NCBI GenBank assembly: GCA_012514125.1
Contig: JAAZAW010000161.1
Location: 1 to 15,021, forward strand
DNA from: Phycisphaerae bacterium
GTDB taxonomy: Bacteria > Planctomycetota > Phycisphaerae > JAAYCJ01
Reading direction: 5' to 3'
DNA length: 15,021 nucleotides
Shown here: positions 6,350-13,349 of the stretch, piece by piece
Position numbering within the stretch: position 1 is the first letter of the stretch
Layout of the letters: the number at the start of each line of letters is the position of its first letter
Notes under the pieces: generated by a model
Databases searched by the model: none
Told to the model about the DNA's origin: nothing
Seen by the model: only the letters and a program-made list of their open reading frames with translations
Translations under genes and position numbers: made by a program

Positions 6350-8112
6350 TCGTCAAGATGTCGAAAGTTTTTATTGCCGCACGGAGTCAGGATCGCGAGA
6401 AGTTGCTTGAAGCTCTTCGGACAATCGGCGTGGTACATGTGACCCCGGTGGACCCGACGGTCGCGGTGGCGGACGAGAAGAGTCTTTCGCAGATTCGAAA
6501 TATTCAGCGGGCGATCCAGGTTTTGCAGAATGTGGAACCAGCGGGAACGGGACCGGACATTTCGGCGATTGACGCGGCTCATGAGGTGCTGGAAATTCAG
6601 CAACGGACCCATGAGCGTCAGAGTCGGCTGACGGGATTGTATCGTCAGCTTGATGAGGTTTTGCGAAACTGGGGCGAGATCGATCTTAAGAGTTTCGACG
6701 GCCTGCGTGATGCAGGAATCGAAGTTGAGTTTTATTCGGTGCCGGCGGAATTGATCCATGAAATTCAGGCGGAAATGGTTGAGCCGATTCGGGAGCTTCC
6801 GGGCAGGAATCAACTGGTGGCGGTGATCGATCGAACGGGCAAGCCGACACTTCCGAAAGAGGCGAAGGTGTATGCCCTGCCGGCCAACGATCCGGCGATG
6901 CTTCGGGAAGAGGCGGCGGAAATCGATGCTCGAATGAAGCAGGATTTGGATCGGCTGGCGAGTTTGCGAATATTACTGCCGAAGATCAAAACCGCCCTTG
7001 TGGAACTTGAGCAGAAAGCGGAATATGAAATTGCCCTTCGCAGCGCGATGGGCGACGAAGATTTATATGCAATACAGGGATGGATTCCGACAAAAGATCG
7101 GGATCGTCTGCCGACGGAACTGGCTCGGGCCGGTATCGACGCGGCGGTAGAGACGATTGCACCGGCGGAAGATGAAGTTCCGCCTACCTTGATTTCCTCG
7201 CCGCGATGGGCCAGGCCGATCAAGGGATTGTTCGACGTTCTGGGAACGGTGTCGGGATATCGGGAATTTGATGTGTCGGTTCCGTTCATGATCGCCCTGC
7301 CGATTTTTTCGGCGATGCTGATCGGGGACGGTGGGTATGGGTTTATCCTGCTGTTGGGATTGACACTGTTTTATAAGAAGGTGTCGAGAATCCTTGGTCC
7401 GAATTTTACGAAGCTGATGATTGTGATCTCGGCGGCGACGCTGGTTTGGGGTACGCTGACGGGAAGCTTTTTCGGATTTACACTACTAACGCCGGTGATC
7501 CCGGTGGATACGACGGATCGGTCGCGATATTTACTGATGGAGATCAGTTTTGTTCTCGGCGCGGTGCATTTGTGCTTTGCTCATTTCTGGCAAGCGGCGA
7601 GGATGTTCCCGAGCCTGCAATTTTTGAGCCAGGTGGGATGGGGATTGATCATCGCTGGCATGCTGGGCGTGGTTCGGATGTTTGTATTGAATACGCCAAT
7701 GGGCTGGGAGACGCCGTGGCCTTATCTGATCCTTGTCGGATCGGGAATGGCGATTTTGTTTCATTCGCCAAGCAAGAACATTTTCAAGATGGTCGGGCTG
7801 GGTGTGGCGAATTTTCCGTTTTCGGTTCTTTCGACGTTTTCGGATATTATCAGTTATGTGCGTCTGATGGCGGTTGGATTGGCAGGATCGGTTCTGGCGG
7901 TATCGTTTAACGATCTAGGTCTGGGGCTTGGATCGTGGTTTTTGATCATTCCGGTGATTGTCATCGGACACGCCTTGAATTTGTTTCTGGCGTTGATCGC
8001 CCTTTTTGCTCATGGCGTTCGATTGAATATGCTCGAGTTCAGCAACAACCTCGGTATGCAGTGGACCGGGTACAGTTATAAACCTTTTTCCAAACAAGTG
8101 ATACAGGAGTAG
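6346..8112 (+). CDS. atpI: V-type ATPase subunit I (membrane stator, a-type)
   Basis: The 588-residue protein is the large membrane subunit that provides the ion half-channels next to the K ring. Residues 1-310 are soluble and helical (MSKVFIAARSQDREKLLEALRTIGVVHVTPVDP at the start is the usual lobe fold) and bind the outer stalk. From about residue 312 there are about eight hydrophobic segments. The family's essential arginine, which faces the ring carboxylate, is predicted to be R506 in SDIISYVRLMAVGLAGS, and the last segment carries the typical HALNLFLALIALFAHGVRLNMLEF pattern. The start ATG overlaps the D stop (ATGA) and follows a GAGGAGG tract about 15-20 nt upstream. It is four bases from the K gene. 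Size is in the normal range, at the short end. Confidence 0.94.
   Translation: MIVKMSKVFIAARSQDREKLLEALRTIGVVHVTPVDPTVAVADEKSLSQIRNIQRAIQVLQNVEPAGTGPDISAIDAAHEVLEIQQRTHERQSRLTGLYRQLDEVLRNWGEIDLKSFDGLRDAGIEVEFYSVPAELIHEIQAEMVEPIRELPGRNQLVAVIDRTGKPTLPKEAKVYALPANDPAMLREEAAEIDARMKQDLDRLASLRILLPKIKTALVELEQKAEYEIALRSAMGDEDLYAIQGWIPTKDRDRLPTELARAGIDAAVETIAPAEDEVPPTLISSPRWARPIKGLFDVLGTVSGYREFDVSVPFMIALPIFSAMLIGDGGYGFILLLGLTLFYKKVSRILGPNFTKLMIVISAATLVWGTLTGSFFGFTLLTPVIPVDTTDRSRYLLMEISFVLGAVHLCFAHFWQAARMFPSLQFLSQVGWGLIIAGMLGVVRMFVLNTPMGWETPWPYLILVGSGMAILFHSPSKNIFKMVGLGVANFPFSVLSTFSDIISYVRLMAVGLAGSVLAVSFNDLGLGLGSWFLIIPVIVIGHALNLFLALIALFAHGVRLNMLEFSNNLGMQWTGYSYKPFSKQVIQE
8105..8109 (+). promoter_or_regulatory. 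Ribosome binding site of subunit K
   Basis: AGGAG lies 7 nt before the ATG at 8117 and overlaps the last codons of subunit I. A strong site fits the high dose of K needed to build a ring of many copies. Confidence 0.7.
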
Positions 8113-8116
8113 TAAC

Positions 8117-8647
8117 ATGTCTTTAACAACCGCATTGATGAGTAATATTTTGGCCGTGGTCACGCCTGATGTATTGGGCGGTTTTCCGAATTTCTTCGGA
8201 CAAATGGGCGGCGTGCTGGCATTGGGTCTGGCGGCGCTGGGCAGCGCGGTCGGGATCGGCATGGCCGGTCAGGCGGCGGCAGGCGCATGGGCCAAGGAAG
8301 CCAGGACGGGCAAAACGCTGAGCTTTACGTACATTATTTTGCTGGGTATGCCCATCAGCCAGACGCTCTACGCGATGATCGTGATGAACAACATCGCATC
8401 GGTACTCAAGAATCCGGAGGTCGTAGCGGCGAATATGGGGCTGCTATTCGGAATTGGCTTGGCGACGGGGTTGGGCGAAATGTTCTCGGCGTGGTTCCAG
8501 GGCATGGTCGGCGCGGCGGGCATTCGCGCTCTGAGTGAAGGCGAGGGCAAAGGTTTTGCGTTTATCGTCATTGCGATGGGTATTATCGAGACCGTCGGTA
8601 TCTTTGCGATGGTGTTCATGCTGGGCATGATCCCCGCAGCGAACTAG
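8117..8647 (+). CDS. atpK: V-type ATPase subunit K (rotor-ring proteolipid)
   Basis: The 176-residue protein has four hydrophobic helices as two fused hairpins: about 31-52, 70-97, 104-128 and 146-172. It forms the rotating ion-carrying ring. The only helix carboxylate in the ion site is E158 in AMGIIETVGIF; the equivalent place in the first hairpin holds Q82 (MPISQTLY). By alignment with Enterococcus hirae NtpK (ligands L61, T64, Q65, Q110, E139), this protein has S81, Q82, Q128 and E158, plus Y85 for the tyrosine that holds the glutamate. This suggests sodium coupling. One carboxylate per four helices is typical of rings used for pumping. A 20-25-residue polar/hydrophobic leader precedes helix 1. 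It is the last gene, followed by a strong hairpin. Family assignment is certain; ion choice is inferred. Confidence 0.95.
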   Translation: MSLTTALMSNILAVVTPDVLGGFPNFFGQMGGVLALGLAALGSAVGIGMAGQAAAGAWAKEARTGKTLSFTYIILLGMPISQTLYAMIVMNNIASVLKNPEVVAANMGLLFGIGLATGLGEMFSAWFQGMVGAAGIRALSEGEGKGFAFIVIAMGIIETVGIFAMVFMLGMIPAAN

Positions 8648-8681
8648 CCTGGCAACAAGCGATTCATTTTTCATGATCACC

Positions 8682-8720
8682 GCAAAGGCACGATAATCCT
8701 ATCGTGCCTTTGCTTATTTA
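8682..8720 (+). terminator. Rho-independent terminator of the ATPase operon
   Basis: GCAAAGGCACGATA (8682-8695) pairs perfectly over 14 bp with 8700-8713 around a 4-nt loop (ATCC), followed by the T-rich TTATTTAT. It lies 35 bp after the K stop and before the 3' end of the opposing gene set. The stem works on both strands, but a T-rich tail is only seen on the plus strand. Confidence 0.85.
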
Positions 8721-8810
8721 TAAACGTGTGTAAAAAGCCTTTTCAAAATGTTTTTGATTTGATCGTGTCGTAGTTTTGGACCCTGAGGAAAGCCGAAGGG
8801 GCAGGTTTTC

Positions 8811-10133
8811 CTATTTGCCCGCTTTGAGTTCTTTCACCGCGTCGATCACAGCATCGGCCAGATACTTAAGCTGATCGTCGGTGAAATCGTACAACGGCAG
8901 ATGCGTAAACCGATGGTTGAACGCTTCTTCCGCCACTGGGCAGGTGGCCTGAATCGCGTCGGTATCGTAGCCGAGCTGACGCAGTACGCTAAACTTGTAG
9001 AGCGGTGCGAAATGCGGAATCTGGACCACGCCGCGATCCTGAAGTTTTTTCTTTAAAGCCTGCACGTCCGCGCCGACTTTTTGCGGATCGATCTGCAACA
9101 GATACAGGTGATAGGTGCTCTTGATATTTTCATCGTCGAGCATCGGCGTGATGATACCGTCCACCTGACTCAATCGCCCATTGAGATATTCAGCCGCTTT
9201 TTTGCGTTTTGCGATGATTGTTTCAAGCCGATCCATCTGGGCCAGCAGACACAATGCCTGAACTTCCGTCGAGGAATGATTGCCCGGAACAAAAAGACCT
9301 TGTTTGCCTTTAACGGCGACCACATCGTAAAGCCAGTTTTGAATCTGTTTGCTTGGGTCAAGCCCCAGAAATCGGCTCTTGCCGAATTCTTCGCCAAAGT
9401 CCAGATTGGTGCAAAGAATTCCACCTTCGCCCAGCGAGGTGATATTCTTTACCTCATGAAAACTAAAGGCGCCGAAGTGTCCAATCGTGCCGATCATCCT
9501 GCCTTTGTACGATCCGCCGAAAGCGTGCGCGCCGTCTTCGATCACCGTAATGTCATGTTCTTTCGCCAGCTTCATGATGGGGTCCAGGTCCACCGGATAT
9601 CCCCCGATGTGTACCGGCATGATCACCTTCGTCTTCGGCGTGATTTTCCGGGCGACATCCTTCGGATCCATATTCAATGTTTGCGGGTCCACATCCGCCA
9701 GCACAACCTTCGCCCCAACCGACAGCGGATACGCGATGGTCGCGATAAACGTAATCGCCGGCACAATCACCTCATCGCCCGCCTTAAGCCCCGCATATTG
9801 ATGGGCAATCTCAAAACCCGCGGTGCAGTTGGTCAGAAAAGTTGCGTATTTCGCTCCCAGGAACTTGGCTGCCTTGGCTTCAAGCTGTTGAACTTGATTG
9901 CCCAGCGAGAGTTTTCCCGCCGGCTTGCCGACCTTCACCAGTTGGGCGATTTCCGCTTCCACTTTCTCCACTTGTGCGTCATATTCTTTTTCCTTGCCTC
10001 CCGCAGGTGCCATCAAAAATTTCACCAGCCCTATGATTTCATCCTGCCGAATGATCTCGCCGATCGCCGCCCAAGACACCTTCGCTTCGCCGCTATTATA
10101 CCGAAAATCCGAAACTGTTTTTTTCTCGCTCAT
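8811..10133 (-). CDS. DegT/DnrJ/EryC1/StrS-family PLP aminotransferase
   Basis: This 440-residue protein belongs to the fold-type I sugar/cyclitol aminotransferases, which move an amino group from glutamate or glutamine to a keto sugar or inosose using pyridoxal phosphate. The PLP-binding lysine is K229 in SFHEVKNITSLGEGG; D200 (VIEDGAHAFGG) would hold the PLP ring nitrogen. VPAITFIATIAYPLSVGAK and PVHIGGYPVDL are further family blocks. Compared with usual members (about 370-400 residues) it carries a charged stretch of about 35 residues (41-75, APAGGKEKEYDAQVEKVE and following) before the SLGNQVQQLEAKAAKFLGAK block. The start has AAAGGA (10142-10147) at 8 nt. It is the last gene of the leftward set, 78 bp after the Gfo/Idh gene. 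The substrate is not readable from sequence; the neighbours suggest a keto-cyclitol or keto-sugar. Confidence 0.88.
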   Translation of the reverse strand: MSEKKTVSDFRYNSGEAKVSWAAIGEIIRQDEIIGLVKFLMAPAGGKEKEYDAQVEKVEAEIAQLVKVGKPAGKLSLGNQVQQLEAKAAKFLGAKYATFLTNCTAGFEIAHQYAGLKAGDEVIVPAITFIATIAYPLSVGAKVVLADVDPQTLNMDPKDVARKITPKTKVIMPVHIGGYPVDLDPIMKLAKEHDITVIEDGAHAFGGSYKGRMIGTIGHFGAFSFHEVKNITSLGEGGILCTNLDFGEEFGKSRFLGLDPSKQIQNWLYDVVAVKGKQGLFVPGNHSSTEVQALCLLAQMDRLETIIAKRKKAAEYLNGRLSQVDGIITPMLDDENIKSTYHLYLLQIDPQKVGADVQALKKKLQDRGVVQIPHFAPLYKFSVLRQLGYDTDAIQATCPVAEEAFNHRFTHLPLYDFTDDQLKYLADAVIDAVKELKAGK

Positions 10134-10211
10134 GATCTGATTCCTTTAAACATATAAAAAAAATTAAACCTTTTTAACGGGTAATTTTTAATCACATTCC
10201 CCAATCAACAA

Positions 10212-11300
10212 TTATGATTTCAACAAATCTGGGATCACGATTCGTTCGCCGCCTTGTCGAGCGGATTTGGCGGCATAAATCCCAGGCAGGGTCATCCTGA
10301 TCGCCATCGACAAATCCAAAAGAGGCGATTTGCCATCTTTAATGGCCTGGACAAAATCGTTAACCATGATAAATTCACTGGTCCCATGCCCGCCGGCCAG
10401 TGCTTCAGGCGGCAAACCCTGGTGAATCGGCGAAACAGGTATATCAGTCATCTGATTCTGAACGTTTTGGCTCTTCACATAAAGTTTAAGGTTCGTTTCC
10501 CCGTGATAACGATCGGTCTCCATGGAGCCGCGAGTGCCGTACAAACAATAAAAATGATGAGGCGGTTCCCGGACAATCTTGAAAGACGTCAATTCTCGAA
10601 TCACCCGACCGGCCGCCGTTTGAAACACAGCGGATTGAATCTGGAGTGTTCCAGGTTCCAGATCGTCACGGTTCGTTGACTCCATACAGGAAACAGAAAC
10701 AATTCGATCCTCCATGATCATCAGAAAAGGACCCAGTTCATGGGTTGAATACTGAATCGGATCAAAGTGGGCTCGCCAGCTTGGAATATTTTCCATACCA
10801 CCGCCCAGACCATCATCCCGGTTCAACATAATTTGTCGGCAGTCGTGAATGTACTCTCCTTCCGCCAGAATCACATTACCGATCTGGCCTTCCTGAACCC
10901 GCCGGTGCATTTCCTGAATAATTGGAAAATAACAGACATTTTCCGCAGCCATGTATATCAGTCCGCTCGCCTTCACCTTTTTAACCAGAACTTCAGCCTC
11001 TTCGACGCTCACCACCGCCGGGATTTCGCACAGCACATGGTTCCCCGCTTCCATCGCCTTGATCGTACACTCGAAATGTGTTGAAGGCGGAGTGACAATA
11101 ATCACCGCATCCATCTCCTGCTGACAGAACCGATCATAATCGTCATAAGGTTCCACCTGAACCATTCCCGCCACTTCCCGTGCCCGGTCGATATTTCGAT
11201 CGCACACCGCAACCAGCCGGCAATCCGGACGCGATGAAACTAATTTGGCAAATCCGCTGCCTCGCCTTAATCCAGCTACACCTATTCGTAATTTCTTCAT
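10212..11300 (-). CDS. Divergent Gfo/Idh/MocA-family protein lacking the usual catalytic residues
   Basis: The 362-residue protein has the two-domain Gfo/Idh/MocA layout: an N-terminal Rossmann fold (residues 4-120, with IGVAGLRRGSGFAKL and AVCD34) and a C-terminal beta-sheet domain. Two usual active-site elements are changed. The EKP motif, whose lysine is important in dehydrogenases of this family, reads E92-I93-P94. The D-x-G-x-H motif reads Q183-YST-H187, so the aspartate is lost and the histidine kept. The nucleotide-binding motif has GLRRGSG in place of the usual GxGxxG spacing. It may be a dehydrogenase of a branch with other catalysis, a non-redox enzyme of the superfamily (some are NAD-dependent glycosidases), or a binding protein. 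The start has only a weak purine-rich site. It lies 20 bp after the creatininase-like gene and is clearly co-transcribed with it. Confidence 0.82.
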   Translation of the reverse strand: MKKLRIGVAGLRRGSGFAKLVSSRPDCRLVAVCDRNIDRAREVAGMVQVEPYDDYDRFCQQEMDAVIIVTPPSTHFECTIKAMEAGNHVLCEIPAVVSVEEAEVLVKKVKASGLIYMAAENVCYFPIIQEMHRRVQEGQIGNVILAEGEYIHDCRQIMLNRDDGLGGGMENIPSWRAHFDPIQYSTHELGPFLMIMEDRIVSVSCMESTNRDDLEPGTLQIQSAVFQTAAGRVIRELTSFKIVREPPHHFYCLYGTRGSMETDRYHGETNLKLYVKSQNVQNQMTDIPVSPIHQGLPPEALAGGHGTSEFIMVNDFVQAIKDGKSPLLDLSMAIRMTLPGIYAAKSARQGGERIVIPDLLKS

Positions 11301-11320
11301 CGTTAATCTTTCTCGCTTGT

Positions 11321-12187
11321 TTAAAAAATCAATGGCTCAGGTTTAAACTCCACCTCTTTGTAAACGCCGTCCGCCTTGGCTTCAATTTTTTCAATCCTCG
11401 CCGTCAGATTCTTCACGATATCGTCCACAATTTCTTTGCCCATCGTCGGGTCAGCTTTTTCCGGATGGCCCATCACGCCCACTTTGATCTCGCTTCGCTG
11501 ACTCATCCTCGGCACGACCAGCGGATCGTCTACAATTTTCTGGGCATGCTGATAATTGTCCGGATGCGCAATCTGCTGACTCAAATAAGGCTCTTTGTCG
11601 AGTTCCATTTCGTCCATCCGAACCAGCTCCGGTTCCAGCGCCATGATAAGCGATGTCTCAAGCCATCCCGCGTGCCAGTCGGGATTTTCCTTATTGATCG
11701 CCTTGCTCCATCCGATCCCCGGTGAATTCATACTCCACACCGGAATAATCGTCACCAGCACATTCTTGAACGCCGGATTGTTGCGAAGCAGAATTTTAAC
11801 CGAATCGTTAAGGGCATGCGTGTTTTCACTGCCGCCATGACCCAGAAGAAGGTAAAAATTGCGAAATCCTTGTGCCGCCAGCGACATAAGCGTATCGCTG
11901 ATCACCAGCGACATCACCGCCGGCGAAATATTGATCGTTCCCGGAAGCCCGCCGCCGGAAAACAACTGCAAGATCGTCGGCCCGACCAGCGTATCCGCCC
12001 GCTGGCCTGCCAAACGGGCAATTTTGCCCGCAATCAGAGCATCGGTGTTAAGCGGCAGGTGATAGCCATGCTGCTCGATTACGCCTACCGGTACAATGAT
12101 CGACTGCTTTCGTTCCAGATACTTGCGAACCGTCTTGACGGTCATCTGTTCCATTACCGGAAAGAACTTATCCTGTTGACTACTCAT
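11321..12187 (-). CDS. Creatininase-family metal-dependent amidohydrolase
   Basis: The 288-residue protein carries the creatininase-family metal site: E38, H40 and D49 in PVGVIEQHGYHLPLNTDA, then H117 in LLLGHGGSENTH (usual form NGHGGN, so the first residue is changed and one or two residues are added), and H172/E177 in DWHAGWLETS. Members open cyclic amides or, in some inositol pathways, cleave diketo-inositol rings. True creatininase action is unlikely here, since no creatine genes are nearby. The flanking dehydrogenase genes instead suggest a ring-opening step acting on an oxidised sugar or cyclitol; this is inference. The ATG follows AAAGGA (12197-12202) at 9 nt. The C-terminal 40 residues are helical and charged, a tail outside the core fold. 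It is 35 bp downstream of the canonical Gfo/Idh gene. Confidence 0.87.
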   Translation of the reverse strand: MSSQQDKFFPVMEQMTVKTVRKYLERKQSIIVPVGVIEQHGYHLPLNTDALIAGKIARLAGQRADTLVGPTILQLFSGGGLPGTINISPAVMSLVISDTLMSLAAQGFRNFYLLLGHGGSENTHALNDSVKILLRNNPAFKNVLVTIIPVWSMNSPGIGWSKAINKENPDWHAGWLETSLIMALEPELVRMDEMELDKEPYLSQQIAHPDNYQHAQKIVDDPLVVPRMSQRSEIKVGVMGHPEKADPTMGKEIVDDIVKNLTARIEKIEAKADGVYKEVEFKPEPLIF

Positions 12188-12222
12188 TGTTCGTTTTCCT
12201 TTGTATAAAATTGATACTGAAG

Positions 12223-13284
12223 TTATTCACCTACTCGCACAACGCGGCGTTCCCGCATCGCTCGTTCGATTGCCTCGACCACCTGCATCGAATGGCGTCC
12301 TTCCGCTAACGGCACAGGCGGCTCGCTGTCGTTCAAAATGCACTCACTAAACAGATCGATCATCTGCCCATAAAGCCCGATCCCTTCAAAATGGTATTCA
12401 TCTCTCGCCGCCTCGTTGTTTCTCACCTGATGGGCGTCGTATCCTGTTTCCTGAGGTTGAATAATGCTGAACATCTTGCCTGTCGGGTCCTGCCCGATGG
12501 TTCCGTGCGCCAGAATCGATCCTTTCGTACCGTGAAGCTCCAGAACGTTCTGAGCAGCGGCGTCAGGCAGATTGAAATAATTATCGATCACGCCATGCGC
12601 CCCGTTTTCAAATCGCACGAGAATGGTTGAAGTATCTTCAACTTTGGTTGGATATTGATGCACCAGCAAATCCTGAAATCCCGTCACTTCCACTGCCCGC
12701 GTGTCCATGATCCATTCGAGCAGGTCCAGACAGTGCGTGCCCATATCGACAAACGCGCCGCCCTTACTGATTTTCGCATCCTGCCGCCACGCGCCCGGAA
12801 TCGGCGGATACCAGCAGGTCAACTCCGCCCTGCCCATAACCATCTGTCCAAGCTTTCCCGATTGAACCAGTTCACGGGCTTTTTTGTTGTACACATTGTT
12901 TCGCATGCAAAATCCAAGCATGAATTTCACATTCGCCTTTGTGACTGCGTTCGTCATTGCGTCCGCTTCCACCAGCGAAATCGCCATCGGCTTTTCACAC
13001 AAAATATGTTTTCCCGCACAGGCCGACATCATTGTCTGCTCCGCGTGTTTGTTCGAAGGCGTCGCAATATAAACCGCGTCGATATCCTTCGCCAGAATTT
13101 CTTTTTCTTGCGTACACCAGTGCGGAATGCCAAACTTCTCCGCCACCTCCCTGGCACGTTGTTCGGAGATATCCATCACGGAAACCAGTTCCGCCTTGGA
13201 CGCCATCTTCGTAAATTCCGGAATCGTCCGTCGAGCGGCGATCCCGCCGCATCCAATTACGCCCCATCGAATTTTCTTCACCAT
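12223..13284 (-). CDS. Gfo/Idh/MocA-family NAD(P)-dependent oxidoreductase
   Basis: This 353-residue protein is a standard member of the family that oxidises sugars or inositols at a ring hydroxyl with NAD(P). The Rossmann motif is GVIGCGGIA (8-16). The EKP catalytic lysine is K98 (CEKPMA), and the D-x-G-x-H pair is D180/H184 in GGAFVDMGTHCLDL. D38 at the end of the second strand favours NAD over NADP. The C-terminal domain holds the usual beta sheet (VEDTSTILVRFENGAHGVID). It thus has the complete active site that its neighbour at 10212-11300 lacks. The start is set by a strong AAAGGAG (13290-13296) 5 nt before the ATG. It is the first enzyme gene after the ROK regulator, with a 65-bp gap. 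Possible substrates include myo- or scyllo-inositol and other polyols; the sequence alone does not decide. Confidence 0.92.
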   Translation of the reverse strand: MVKKIRWGVIGCGGIAARRTIPEFTKMASKAELVSVMDISEQRAREVAEKFGIPHWCTQEKEILAKDIDAVYIATPSNKHAEQTMMSACAGKHILCEKPMAISLVEADAMTNAVTKANVKFMLGFCMRNNVYNKKARELVQSGKLGQMVMGRAELTCWYPPIPGAWRQDAKISKGGAFVDMGTHCLDLLEWIMDTRAVEVTGFQDLLVHQYPTKVEDTSTILVRFENGAHGVIDNYFNLPDAAAQNVLELHGTKGSILAHGTIGQDPTGKMFSIIQPQETGYDAHQVRNNEAARDEYHFEGIGLYGQMIDLFSECILNDSEPPVPLAEGRHSMQVVEAIERAMRERRVVRVGE

Positions 13285-13289
13285 AAAAT

Positions 13290-13296
13290 CTCCTTT
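13290..13296 (-). promoter_or_regulatory. Ribosome binding site of the canonical Gfo/Idh gene
   Basis: AAAGGAG on the minus strand lies 5 nt before the ATG at 13284. It is the strongest ribosome site of the leftward gene set, in keeping with this enzyme being the first and perhaps most highly made. Confidence 0.65.
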
Positions 13297-13349
13297 GCGA
13301 AAACACCGCCTTCTGTCGGGTGGCCCTGCCCACCATCTTCTCTGGCCTT

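Noticed and set aside
9081..10157. Open frame of about 358 codons on the plus strand opposite the DegT-family gene
   Set aside because: Arg/His/Phe-rich translation without motifs; the minus strand carries a full aminotransferase with all key residues.
10148..10195. AT-rich inverted repeat with T run between the divergent Gfo/Idh and DegT genes, as a terminator
   Set aside because: Arms match only with bulges and are nearly all A/T, so the hairpin would be unstable; the genes are more likely co-transcribed.
13318..13334. Hairpin GGTGG / CCACC between the ROK and Gfo/Idh genes, as a possible attenuator
   Set aside because: Stem of 5 bp only, with no T run; too weak to call.
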